A stretch of DNA of 64,000 nucleotides from Rhizodiscina lignyota (Eukaryota; Ascomycota; Dothideomycetes; Aulographales; Rhizodiscinaceae): assembly GCA_010015805.1 (NCBI GenBank), contig ML978122.1, forward strand, positions 1,522,453 to 1,586,452, in the 5' to 3' direction. A model generated the notes under the pieces. The model worked only from the letters and a program-made list of their open reading frames with translations. It was not told where the DNA came from and ran no database searches. Both the position numbers and the translations under genes were made by a program. Below are positions 31,005 to 42,600 of the stretch, one piece after another (the first letter of the stretch is position 1; each line of letters starts with the position of its first letter).

Positions 31005-34000
31005 ATGAGTAGCACCAGCCAAGATGCGACGGCTTCCGCGTCTTCGGGAGACCTGCGAGCGAGGTTAAAACAACAACCAGAACAACCGCAACGCGCTACA
31101 ACCGAAGATGACGCCAGGAAAGCCGTCGAGGAGCTCAATGCCACGGACTATTCAAAGGACAGCGAGCGCAAAGAATCCGGGGAGAACAGGACGTATGGGA
31201 GGACACCAGATGGAACGGGTACGTGCTTATATTTCATTTGCTGAGCGGTGCATATCAACCGCGCTGCACAACTTGTAGTTGGGGTTAGCTACTACCATGA
31301 CTGACGAATCGGGCAATTCTATCAATCCACTCGTACCCGCGAAGAACGGTGAATTGAGGTGCGGTTAACTAACAATTGCTCTTACAGTTTTTACTGTCCC
31401 GCAGACCCATGACATGGTCTCACAGCTCTTCTCGCCCACCGAACCCAAGAACGTGTCCGACTTCATCCTCATAGCCATATTAGCGTTCCATGTGTCTATG
31501 CTCGTATGGATACCTCAGAGCGTCCGAGTACCCGTTCTCGCACTTGTGTACATCTTCTGGCGAGCGGCTTACAACGTCGGCATTGGATGGCTCCTGCATG
31601 AACAGTCACACCACAGGCGGCTAGTGCGATGGGCAAAGCAGTCGAGAATATTCGAGGACCCAGCCAAGGGCAACAATCCTCATCCACGATTATACAAGTT
31701 TATGAAGCGGGAGTTCGAGACAAAGGTCCCTGAGGACTATAAGTTCGACGAGGCCCCGCTCGAGTACAACACTTGGCTGCTATTCCGCAGATTCGTTGAT
31801 GTAATCCTGCTATGTGACTTTGTTGCATACTGCACTTTTGCAATCGCGTGTGGTGGCCGCCCTGAGAATGAAGGCTTCGCGCTCACTATTGCGAGATGGA
31901 TTGGCGGCATTATCCTGTTCCTATTCAACCTCTGGGTCAAGCTCGATGCCCATCGAGTTGTGAAAGATTTTGCCTGGTACTGGGGAGATTTCTTCTTCCT
32001 TATTGATCAAGAGCTTACATTCGACGGTGTCTTCGAGATGGCTCCGCATCCAATGTACTCTGTGGGTTATGCGGGCTACTATGGGATATCGCTCATGGCC
32101 GCAAGCTACAAAGTGCTGTTTATATCAATTTTGGGACATGCCGCCCAACTGACATTCCTAGCGCTGGTCGAAAATCCTCACATTGACAAAACGTACAGCG
32201 CCCCTCCGCCACGCAAACGAAAGGTTTCAGATGACAGCGGAATGGCGAGACCTCAGAGCCCGGACAACAGTACCGAGGCAGACGGTGCCACTTTTGGCGA
32301 GTCGCAGCCGTATTCTGTCCAAGGCCTTAAAGGTCTCATGAATGTGGATATCCACCATATGATCTACTTCGCCACGGGCCTCAGTGTCGGACACCTAGCA
32401 GTGCTTACTCTTCTCACACCCTCCACGCCCCTCTATCAGGCTCTGTTCGTTATCAATGCGCTTGGCTGGCGCCTCTGGTTCTCTCTTGGCATCAGTTATA
32501 TTCTCGATCGGCAGTCTACAAAGAAGTCCTGGACGCGGCACTTTATCAAATACGGCGAGACATCTGCTGAAGCCTGGAAACAGTGGAAGTTGTTATACCA
32601 CCTCAGCCTGAGCATGACACATGCATCCTTTATCGCCGCGGCGCTGAAGATGTATGCACTGCCAGATGACTGGACGCACGGCTTCGTTCTGTTGCGGCAT
32701 GTGCTTGGTCTGGCTCTTGTAGCACTGCAGATATGGACGGCCGTTAGCATTTACGACTCGCTTGGAGAATTTGGTTGGTTCTTCGGTGACTTTTTCTTCG
32801 ATGTTCCAGGGCACAGGCTCACTTACTCTGGTATCTATCGATTCTTGAACAATCCGGAGAGAGTGCTTGGATTGGCTGGACTTTGGGGCGTTGCATTGAT
32901 TACGTCGAGCACGAGCATTTTCTTCCTCGCACTCCTGAGCCATATCCTATCACTTGGATTCATCCAATTCATTGAGCGACCGCACATGCAGCGCAGATAT
33001 GGAGAGACGATCAGAGATCAATCAGGCTTGAGTAAGAGTATCAGGAGGACGTTGCCGGATCCGATAAAGCATTGGCAAGGTAGCGTCGACAGAGTCTTAG
33101 AAGAGACTATGGAATATGTCGAAGAGGTCATCGAGACTGCCAGACCGAAACTAGCCAAAGGAGTGGGAACCATCTTCAGCGATACCAGGAAGCTATTCCG
33201 CCAGTATCCAGCTCGTATCAGCATCACCAGAGTTGCGCCAGAACTCGCGGACATAGATCCTCAAGACTACAAGCTTGAAATTGAGGGCAGCGAGAGCGGG
33301 GCGCTCCGGCAGATGGAACTGAGCAGAGGCATAGTTGACGCTGATGCGAGAGGTGGGAAGCAGAGCAGCAATGGCTTCAAGGCGCTCATGTTTGAATACG
33401 GCACTCCGATTAAGGTCAAGTGGACCGCTCCGAAGCGCCACTCGAAGAAAGATTGGGTTGGCCTGTACATGGTGAGCGACAATGACAGCAGGGAAATAAC
33501 GAGGCTGGCGAGCAATGGTCGATGGATTCCAACGAACAAAGGCGAGTATGATTCCGACACTGCTGAACTGGGACTCTTGACCAGCGACATGCCGGTCGAG
33601 TCGGACGGCGACGTTGAGCAGGTCTGCGGCGAGATGGTGTTCGAGGGAGATAAATTGTTCTGGACGACGGGCGTTCTCGAGTTCCGCTACCACCACGCCG
33701 GGAAACACAGCGTAATGGCTATCTCATTGCCCTTTGAGATCCGCATTCCACGATTCGATGAGGACGACGCGGAGATCGATGCGAATGGCATGTTTCAGAC
33801 TGCAGTGGAACAGGCGCTATTGCCGGTGGTGAGGAACTGTTTTAATAGGGACCCGGAGATTGCACCGAATACGGTGGAGGAAGAATACGGGGATCTGATC
33901 ATGAGGGAGGGCAAGTGGGCGAAGAGAGTGGTATTTGCCGTGCACCAGATGTTTGTGCTCCTTTTAATGATTATGCGATTCGGGAGTATGTTGCTAACGA

Positions 34001-34210
34001 GATTAGGTTTGGTATTGAATTTGCACCTGAAGTCGTCCAAGCGGACGGCACGGTGAGGAAGCTGGCGTGGAGAATTTGCAATGCGAAGAAAGTGCTGGTG
34101 AGTACATGGACCCAGCTCCCCTACAACGATATATTCTGATGCAGTACCCATAGGCGCCTTACAGTATGTCATCAAAGCAAGGTCGATCGACGCCGACAGG
34201 ATCGAGATAG
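31005..34210 (+). CDS. cho2: Phosphatidylethanolamine N-methyltransferase CHO2
   Basis: Catalyses the first S-adenosylmethionine-dependent methylation of phosphatidylethanolamine on the route to phosphatidylcholine, in the ER membrane. Four exons: 31005-31218, 31388-33950, 34007-34097 and 34154-34210, giving 974 residues, the usual length. The 3' introns are needed for the family's C-terminus: joining at 33950/34007 (GTTTGT donor) gives [13 protein letters not shown], and the last splice gives [11 protein letters not shown] before the stop. Two methyltransferase-like membrane domains are visible, each with a GDFFF motif ([18 protein letters not shown] and [17 protein letters not shown]). Many hydrophobic segments run from about residue 80 to 620, followed by a soluble region. 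The first intron is long for this window (169 bp). Confidence 0.95.
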
Positions 34211-34843
34211 ATGTCGAATGGCTCGAGGTTGCCACCGTCTGACCTTCCAAGACTCAACCGTTTCCTTCCTTTTGCCTTACGGTTGTAAATGACGTTCACG
34301 CCGGCGATAATAACATAAGTGCCAACCAAAAGTATTTCAGCTTGCGCGATTATCATGACTGGTGGAATTATGTTATCAACAAGAAGTACAAAGTCGATAT
34401 CCCATAGAATGAATATAGCATACAATCTAAATTTGTACCACCAGTGGATTGAAATGTGATGTGTCTAGATGTACATTGGTTGAGCTTCAAATATAGATTG
34501 TCTCAAGCACGTATGCATAAGTTTTGTTGTAAAGTTCCGCCTAGTTTACAGAAACTCTGTGTTTGTTCGAACCCTCGTGCAGCGAAGTGTTCGAGGTAGC
34601 AGAAGCCACCTCAGTCTGGCTTCGACACTTGAAGTACTCAAACTTTGAATAATCATTCGAGAACCAAAAATCTGTATCAAATAGTAAGATACCTTAGTGC
34701 CCAAACTTAGTCGCAACGTGAGGTGAGCACCTCAGTCAACCCCGTTGGCACGTGATCATAAAAAATTCTTCATATTGGCTCCCGGCGATTCTTGTTTCTA
34801 TTTCCACAGCGGTTTTCATTACATATTTCAACATCGGTTCATC
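34211..34843. other. Spacer between CHO2 and RPA12
   Basis: About 630 bp. It contains an imperfect inverted repeat near 34585-34630: AAGTGTTCGA pairs with TCGACACTT with one bulge, and an inner GAAGCC/GGCTTC pair flanks a 10-base loop. A second palindrome, GAGGTGAGCACCTC, lies near 34720-34733. No RNA gene could be assigned. Confidence 0.45.
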
Positions 34844-35499
34844 ATGTCGGCGATCGGATCTCTCGTCTTCTGCACAGACTGCGGAAATTTATTAGATGGC
34901 AGCGGGGGTGATGAAAAGGCGATATTACTATGCGATGTCTGCGGCGCATCAAATCGAGGTACGGAACCGTCCCGATTTTCAGAAAATCCTATAAAAAGGA
35001 TTTGGCCTTTCATTTCAAGCTTTTGTCTTATTCGTCTCTACGATTGTTTCTTCATTCGATTCTTTTCCCTTGAACGCAGCGTTCTGTCTTATCGCAGGAA
35101 AATGTCTTCTTGCAGAAAAATTATTTGCCTCTCAACGGCGTTTTCATTAGTGGAATCTTTTCAATCTCATATCTGACCTCTATATACTAGACACATCCGC
35201 GCGCACGATAAAGACAGTCAGCCAACCGTCCGCCTTCCCGTCAAGTCTGCGCCAGCGTCTACGCTCCGATGTGCAGACCGCGTCAACGGACGATGATCCG
35301 CGTAGTAAGGACGCCGTCATCCAAGAGAGGTGCGAGAAGTGCGGGAGGGAGGAGGTCCGGTTCTACACGCAGCAGTTGAGGTCGGCGGATGAGGGTAGCA
35401 CAGTGTTTTATCATTGCGAGTGTGGGAATAAGTGAGTAACTTTTCCCATGTGTTGAGATTGAAGACTAATGAGGGAACAGGTGGACGGCGAATAATTGA
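34844..35499 (+). CDS. rpa12: RNA polymerase I subunit A12.2 (RPA12)
   Basis: Small zinc-ribbon subunit of RNA polymerase I, involved in RNA cleavage and termination in the nucleolus. Three exons: 34844-34958, 35191-35431 and 35481-35499 (19 bp), giving 124 residues. The N-terminal ribbon cysteines are at 10, 13, 30 and 33 (FCTDCGNLL and LCDVCGASN). The C-terminal TFIIS-like ribbon has CEKCG at 86-90, the catalytic-loop motif QLRSADEGSTVFY, then CEC at 114-116 and ends NKWTANN. The final cysteine pair is spaced C-X1-C instead of the classic C-X2-C. The tiny last exon supplies the conserved Trp and end. Intron 1 is 232 bp, the longest in this window. Confidence 0.93.
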
Positions 35500-35705
35500 T
35501 TCCCCTGGATTGCAATGTTTTTTGGCGTTATGATAAAAGGAGGCCATGTCTATCTGCATTCTCCAATATTTACTGCATTAAAAGCTGGGATCCGAACGCT
35601 GGAGTAAAGGTATTCTTTCCTTTCAGGAGATTAGAAAGATTTTCGAGGGTCGATTCGATAACCCCCAATGGTGCTCCCAGCTTAACCAAAGTATCGTGTT
35701 GCCTT

Positions 35706-36423
35706 TCACATGGGCATCCGCCTCATGTCATCAATAGACCAATACTTCCTCATATTCTCCGCTCCCAGCTGCTTCACCTCATCTTCTAAATGTTGCCACA
35801 GCACCGTCCCAAAGCTATCCATAATCTCCTTCAACTCCTCTAGCCGCAGCTCCCTCTCACCCCTCTGACAGGCCCGCAGATACTCTTCCATCTTGTCCAT
35901 ACCCTTGTGAATCTCCTTGTGCTGGGTTAACAGCTCCATTTCCTTCTTGAATGACGGCATGCGCGTTGCGAGGAGGGGGAAGACGTGTCGTTCTTCGATA
36001 CCATGGTGCGTCTCAAGGTGGTGTAGGAAGGTCTGGCCGAGAGAGATGAATTGGCGGAGGGACATGTTGGACGGGCGCTTGGACGTTTCGCAGGCTTTGT
36101 AGAGGATATTCCATGTTGAGCGGAAGTTGTTGTGCTGATTCTTGTCAGTGGCTGATTGTCTGGAAGCTATAGAGAAATGTACGTACGAAGTAATCCATAT
36201 GCTCCGCCAAGGAATTATAGATTGAAAACTCCATCGCACTGAGCTTGGGCAGCTCTTCTTTCTTGTTACACTGGTCCCCCGCCGCCAATTCCTCTTGCTG
36301 TTTATCAGTTGGCTCCGCCATGCTGGACAGTTGTCGACGACCGACAACAGACGAAATCCTAGGAAACGAACGAGAAGACAGAGGCTTTACTAGACCTCCA
36401 AAGATACTCCGCATGCTCCACAT
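35706..36423 (-). CDS. Hemerythrin HHE-domain protein, probably mitochondrial
   Basis: Two exons on the minus strand (36423-36187 and 36140-35706, intron 46 bp) encode 223 residues. The first ~35 residues are basic and Ser/Arg-rich without acids (MWSMRSIFGGLVKPLSSRSF), resembling a mitochondrial presequence. The mature part is a four-helix hemerythrin-like domain with the expected His/Glu metal ligands: HMDYF near residue 75, LHHLETHHGIEERH at about 118-131, QHKEIHKGM near 152, and LWQHLEDEV near 197. Such proteins bind a non-heme di-iron centre and may handle O2, NO or iron; the exact role is unknown. It is head-to-head with deoxyhypusine hydroxylase, 294 bp apart. Confidence 0.88.
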
Positions 36424-36717
36424 CCATCATGAAGGAGCAATCGTCAGCATATGAATATGATTTCGGGACATTCCTGATATCTAGAGGTCGGCGATTGTAG
36501 AGCTGCTAGCATAATCTTTCAGCCTCAACGCGAGAGCGGCGCGCTTCCGCGCTTGGACGTTGGCCGGATCGGCTCGCTGCCAGATCCGGGCCTGATTCGG
36601 CTTATCTAATCTCGACCATCTCGACCCCATGCATATGGCTTGGCGATCAGGAAAAAGTGCTGCAGCTTCGCCAATGTCACTCATTGTTCACATTCAAACC
36701 TACCGCACACTGTGAGC
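36424..36717. promoter_or_regulatory. Shared bidirectional promoter, hemerythrin / deoxyhypusine hydroxylase
   Basis: Only 294 bp separate the two start codons, so the two genes must share or abut promoters. No individual element can be named with confidence. Confidence 0.6.
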
Positions 36718-37734
36718 ATGGCCCCATCAGCGACGGCTGACGAGACAGCCGTTGCGTCAGACCCTGCCATCTTACAACTCCGCAAGCTCCTGACCTCCGA
36801 AACTACGCCCCTCGCAAAACGCTTCCGCGCTTTGTTCTCTCTAAAGCATCTCGCGTCTCTCTCCCCGCCGACGTCACAAACCGTGCCCGCAATTCAAGCA
36901 ATCGCAGCAGCATTCTCCTCGCCCTCGGCGCTCCTAAAGCACGAGCTCGCCTACTGCCTCGGTCAATCGCGTCACGATGCTGCCGTCCCGTACCTGCGCG
37001 CCGTCCTTGAAGACGCGAACGAAGACGCGATGTGCAGACACGAAGCCGCCGAGGCGCTCGGCGCTCTCGGCGACGTAGGAAGCTTAGAACTGCTGCGGAA
37101 GTTGAAAGACCAGACAGGCCTACCGGACGTGATAACAGAGACGTGCGCCATTGCTGTTGCGCGGATAGAATGGGAGCACTCGAAGCGTTCGCAGGAAGAG
37201 CAGTCGCATTTGAAGCAGAGCGATTTCGCATCGATCGATCCCGCTCCGCCACTTCCGTCCGATGATGCAATATCACACCTTCCGATAGAAGACCTGCAAA
37301 GGACGCTCCTAGACACAAAGTTGTCGCTGTTTGAGCGCTACCGCGCTATGTTCACCCTGCGCGACCTCGCTTCTCCGCCTGACCTTCCCACCGCCCTGCC
37401 CGCCATCGAAGCTCTTGCGTCCGGATTCACCGACCCTTCTGCCTTATTCAGGCACGAAATCGCGTTCGTGTTCGGACAGTTGAGCCATCCAGCTAGTATA
37501 CCCGCCTTAGTGACGACGCTGCGGAACACGAACGAGGTGGGTATGGTGCGGCACGAGGCGGCGGAGGCGCTGGGGAGTCTTGGAGAGGAGGAAGGCGTCG
37601 ATGCAATATTGAGAGAGTTTGTGGATGATGAGGAGCAGGTTGTGAGGGAGAGCTGTGTCGTTGCACTGGATATGGCCGAGTATGAGAGGAGTGGGCAGGA
37701 GGAGTATGCGCTTATGCCGGAGGTCGGGGCGTGA
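36718..37734 (+). CDS. lia1: Deoxyhypusine hydroxylase (DOHH)
   Basis: Completes hypusine synthesis on translation factor eIF5A by hydroxylating deoxyhypusine; a cytosolic HEAT-repeat di-iron enzyme. It is a single-exon gene with ATG at 36718 and 338 residues. The four His-Glu metal-binding pairs sit in two symmetrical halves: KHELAYCLGQ (H75-E76), CRHEAAEALGALG (H108-E109), FRHEIAFVFGQL (H246-E247) and VRHEAAEALGSLG (H279-E280). The two half-domains are joined by a charged linker at about residues 150-190. Length and motif spacing match the family. An in-frame extension to 36640 would start with TTG and is not used. Confidence 0.96.
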   Translation: MAPSATADETAVASDPAILQLRKLLTSETTPLAKRFRALFSLKHLASLSPPTSQTVPAIQAIAAAFSSPSALLKHELAYCLGQSRHDAAVPYLRAVLEDANEDAMCRHEAAEALGALGDVGSLELLRKLKDQTGLPDVITETCAIAVARIEWEHSKRSQEEQSHLKQSDFASIDPAPPLPSDDAISHLPIEDLQRTLLDTKLSLFERYRAMFTLRDLASPPDLPTALPAIEALASGFTDPSALFRHEIAFVFGQLSHPASIPALVTTLRNTNEVGMVRHEAAEALGSLGEEEGVDAILREFVDDEEQVVRESCVVALDMAEYERSGQEEYALMPEVGA

Positions 37735-37894
37735 GGTCAGTTGACATGGGCCTATTGAGATTTGGATTGCATTGCATCGGCGTTGTGGGTTATGATTGGG
37801 TCATGAATGGAAATGAGAAATGGTATTATGGAGGTATGGGATGAAATGAAGTCCATGTAAGCTTATACTGCTATAGTCATTTATCATCTTGGCC

Positions 37895-39120
37895 TCATCG
37901 ACGGCCAGCTTTGAATTTCTCGTGCCACTTCCTCCCTGCTGTATCTTTGCGAGCCGGAGCGGTCCCGGCTGAATCTAGCTCGTCTCGGTACGACAGTGCG
38001 GTCACTATCGAGCCAGATATTTTGCAATTGTCCTGGTCCACATCAGTCACATGGATATTCTGAGCCCTGAGGTTCCAGCTCCAAGCACCTACCTTGATCA
38101 ATTCCAAGGAGACATCTCCTCTCCACTTATCAGGGACATTCTCTTTCCACTTTTCTACGAGCGTCTTTTCATCCATATTCTTCGACACTACCGTTTCTGT
38201 CTCGAGGACCAGCCCTCCAATAAAAGCAAGCAACTTCTCTTTCTCCACTAGCACCCCTCCTTCCACCGGTGCTGAGCCGAGATGCCCAACAACAGCATCA
38301 ACCAGCGCAAGCGGCCATCCCTCATCCTCGTCCTTGAGTGCCTCCCATATCTCGTTCGCATAGATCCTCCCTGTACCAGCGATGTCGATGTCCGACACCA
38401 AACAAGCGATAACCATCTGCCGCCATAATTTATGCAGCGCGACTACCGTAGGCCGCACACAGAAAACCTCATGCTGGAAGGCGCACAGCGCATACCATGC
38501 GCTCCCACACTCGGCGCCGGAGAGCGGGACGTCGGAGAAGAGGTGCTGCTTTGACCGGTGTGCCTTCCCTTTCGAGCGGCTGAGAAAGTCTGGCAGGGAT
38601 GTTGTAGCGTTCCATTTGAGTAGTAGGTCGTCTAGGAGTCTGGATGGTGACGGGTGGTTTGAAGGGAGGAGTTCGAGGGTTGATTGGATGGTTGCGATGG
38701 CTGTGACGCCTGGTGTTGGTATAGCATCTTCGTTGGACGTAGATGAAGGCTGAATGAAAAAGACGGAGTTGGATGTTTGTACTTGACGGATTTGGTAGGT
38801 TTTGTTTGCGGTGCAGAGGACGGCGTTGGCGGGTTTGGAGGGGGTGGAGGTCGATGGATCGGAGGGAGGGGAGGACTTGAGTTGTAGACTATGAGGAGAT
38901 GAGAATTTGATGTACTTTCTGCAATATGATAACTGAGTCTTTAAGAGAAATAAGACGCCGTAAGAATTTCGTGAGTATGGCTCTACTGAATCATCACTTA
39001 CAAGGGTGCATCGGAGGCTGATAGGAGCTCTACCAGTTCATCTGGCAACTCGAGCAGACGAAAGTTCTGCTGCTCGTGCGCAATTGAGAATGGTATTCCA
39101 GGCTGGTCCTGCGTGGCCAT
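37895..39120 (-). CDS. dcc1: Sister chromatid cohesion protein DCC1
   Basis: Subunit of the alternative clamp loader Ctf18-Ctf8-Dcc1, which acts at replication forks in cohesion establishment. Two exons: 39120-39002 and 38918-37895, intron 83 bp; 380 residues. Exon 1 starts MATQDQPGIPFSIAHEQQNF and gives LLELPDELVELL; exon 2 continues with LKFSSPHSLQLK-like sequence (LKYIKFSSPHSLQLK) and NAVLCTANKTYQIRQVQTSN, a hallmark of the family. The C-terminus has LVEKWKENVPDKW and the winged-helix-like end GRKWHEKFKAGRR. Exon 2 is open throughout when translated base by base. It converges on DOHH (160 bp between stops) and diverges from BUD3. Confidence 0.88.
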
Positions 39121-39605
39121 CGCCGCAGTGTCGTCCAAATCGTCTTCACTGCAGTTGTTGATGGTTGGTGTGTGACGTCGGCAAACGCGTCTTAACGCGT
39201 CCCAAGTTTCGCGCCGCTCTCGCTCAAGCCACACACAGAAAAGTGCGCACAAGAGCTCTGTGGACCTGCACCAACTTCCCGCTTCTTCGTGCATTTGCAA
39301 GCTTCTCCCCTGCGCTGCAAGCCGCTGCCGCTCGTTTTTAATTTACCACAGCATCAGCAGGCGTCGCTACTGCACAGTATTTTCGTCTGACTGCACGACA
39401 CTGACCGCGCCTTCCCTGTTTATTTACTCGCCGCAGCTCGATATAGCCTCCCGCGGACGAACAACATCACAACCACCACGCGCCCTCTCCCACCTCCATT
39501 TCGGCCTCGCTAGCTGGAGCAATATGCCATTGGCGTAGGGCCTTCTTCTTTTCTCCAAGAGCTGGCCTCGACGTTTTCAATTGACATTCGCTCTCGCTCG
39601 CAACC
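39121..39605. promoter_or_regulatory. Divergent promoter region DCC1 / BUD3
   Basis: 485 bp between the two start codons. Pyrimidine-rich stretches precede the BUD3 ATG. No specific site is identified. Confidence 0.5.
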
Positions 39606-42600
39606 ATGGTCGCCTTGACACCTCCGCCGCCCGCTCTCTCCCCCGAGAGCCTCGAGCTCTTCTACGTCGTCGACGAGTTGCTTGCGCGTTCTCCGATTCT
39701 TTGCTTCTACGGTCCATCCGCGACTGCCACTTCTAGCGCGACGAGCTCGCGTATTCAAGCACACGTCTTTTCGCCAGCTGGCCTACAATCATACCCGCGC
39801 CTCACCATCTCACCGAGTTCACCGCTCTATGCTGCGATAAACTGCCTCCCACGCGAAGAGCAAGGTGATGAGATATGTCGGGGTCTCGCATTCAGCATCT
39901 ACAAGTACTTTGCTGAGCTTCCGGATAGTGTGAGGAGTGTTTGGGAACAACAACCGACGGCTTTGGGCAGGCAGCCACATGCGCCGAAGCTGTTCAGTGA
40001 CGCTCATGCGGCGATACTGGCTAGTCGGATGACAAAGGTGGAGAATGTGGAAGAGGTCGTCAAGGACGTCAAACAGGCGCTGTCTGAGCAGGATCTCTCC
40101 TGGTTGGATATCGACCTTGTTTTACCACCAGGGACTATGCGACAAATTGATGCCCGAGAGTCCTTGGATGATTCAGATGACGGCTTCTTTAGACAACGAT
40201 ATGGTGGTTACGCGTCTGTGGTCAAGTTGTTTGGCGAACCTGCCTTTCTTCCAACATCGAAACTTCGACGCGCACCCAGCAAGCCCTCCGGTCTAAACAG
40301 GAACGCGAGCTTCTCAAGACGGCAGAAAGAGAGCCTTAGACGAGAGATGTGCGAGCTGCTAGATACAGAGGAGAGCTATGTTTCCAAGTTGCACGACCTA
40401 CTGCATAGCGTTGCCTTTGCATTTCGTGAGAAGGCAAGTAACAAGAGCTCGGATAGCACAAGTCCAAGCGCGCAAGCATTGGAGAAGTTGTTCCCCCCAA
40501 GCTTGGATGTCATCTTGAAGACGAATACCGAGTTCTTGGAGGCTATGCGAAGCATCTTGGAAGAGACCGAGAATGAAGCTATTAAGGACATCGAATCGAC
40601 CTCTCCAGACGACGTACTAGTATCACAATCGGCACCTTCAACTGCGGACGTCACGGGCGCTGCATCCCTTGCACAGTGTCTGCTCGACTGGCTGCCGAAA
40701 TTTTCGGATTGCTACACGGACTATATCCATGCCCACTCTCAGTTTTCTCAATTCCTCAAAATCTTCATGAGCGAGACGGGCTCGAGCTTCTCCAAGCGCA
40801 TCCAAGAGACTGGAGAGCAGAGACTGATGTCCATGCTCATTGAGCCAGTCCAACGTCTGCCTCGATACAATCTCTACATCGACAACATCATTAAGCAGCT
40901 CCCTGCACGCCATTCAGCCATCAAGTTATTCCTCAAGGCACGCAATACCATCGCCGAAATATGCTCAAGAGACGTGGCACCGATGACCGCAGCTCGAGTC
41001 GTCGAGATTCTATCAGCTATTGCACCAATATGGCCAGCTTCACTTGCCCCAATGGGAAGAATCATCAGTGCTGTTGACGTCTCAATGCTAGAACCACCTT
41101 ATCGAATTGATCTACAGCATCCGAGGACGACTCACGGGATCCTACTCTTCTTCACAGATACTGTAGTTCTCTTGCACAAGAAGAGCAAACAATCGACTTC
41201 GGCAAGGACGCTTCTGGGCATGCTTGATGGCACCAACGTCATTCCGCCGAACACCGCAGATGGAGAAGACCTCGCGTATCGACAGCACATGCGTCTTGCA
41301 GATGTCGAGTTCAGCGAACTTCAAGATGGGAAGCTGATCCAGCTCATTCATTCACCGTCACAGGCTCGACCGTTTGGGCCTCGTCGACCGAGATCTCGCT
41401 CGCTTGACATCGCAGTTCAGGTCTATTACCTGTCTGGCGCATATGAGAATCGTGCTGTGCGATTGAGCGAGGAGATTGCCAAGGCGAGGGTCGAGTCGCG
41501 CTTCTCGGAAGCAGAACGTGAGAGCCATAAGTGGGAGGTTCGCAGTACTGGTGCGAGCGGAGCAGAGTTGCACTTGTTCACCTCGCTCTTCGAAGACCCA
41601 ACAAATCAGATGAATGTTGAGCGAGGACCACCTGCGAAAGTCAGGATTGTGGTTGATCCGCTACGAGGTTCAAGGACTATCAAGCCTGGACAGGACGGTG
41701 TGGATATTGTCGGCAATCTCACAATCCAAGGCGAGGGCTTTTTCAAGCTGGAGATGAGTAGTGCGGGCGAGGCAGGAACAAAGGACCACATTACCACTAA
41801 AGAGTTTCTGGCCGTGCTTGGCAAGAGATTGAGCAATGCGCTCCAGAATAGAGGCAACATTCGCAACCCGAATCTGACGCCTTTGCTTCTGGCGAGGAAC
41901 CAGCAAATCCTGCAGAGTCTCAACGTGGTCGTCGAGACGAATGACGTCGAGATGTCGAGTAGCACAAAGGATTCTTTCCGCGCGCCGTCACCTGTCAAGC
42001 TGCTGTCAAATCTGTTCGGTGGATCTGTACCTTCTAGTCCCACAAAACACTCTAGAGGCGCATTGAGTCTCGGCAATGTTCCAACCATGTTGCCGGCTTC
42101 GACTTCATCGACCTCATTGCCAGATACGGATATGCAGCCAGTACTACGCTCTCCAACCCGGCCAAAGTCTATATTCGATCTGAGTGGAGCGGCTTCTCTT
42201 GCTGTGCCCGATTCTACGTCGAACCTAGAGCAAACACTTAGCAGCTACGTCCTTGCACTACATGCCAGGAAGGGCAATATCGTTGGCCGTGTCCTACGAG
42301 CTCGAGCTCATTCTGCTGATGAAGCTGCTGTGAATGAACTTTACAATACGTTGCTGGAAGACCCAGCCTCACACCATGCAGCAGCACAAGCACCGGTAGA
42401 TGTCCTCTTCGCAGCTTTTGAGAAGTTCGTCAAAGTCGCGTGGACGCTGGAGTATGGCTACATTCTGGACCCGGCCACCTTGACTGCAGTTCAAATTGGC
42501 CAAGACTTCACAGACTCATTCCGCAGCAAATTCGCCGAGATGAACCAGCAGAATCGCGCTGCGATACGAGACATTGTCAAGCTTCTAGCGGACTTGCTTG

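Noticed and set aside
34555-34585. Possible tRNA T-arm (TTCGAA context)
   Set aside because: No matching acceptor, D or anticodon stems could be built around it.
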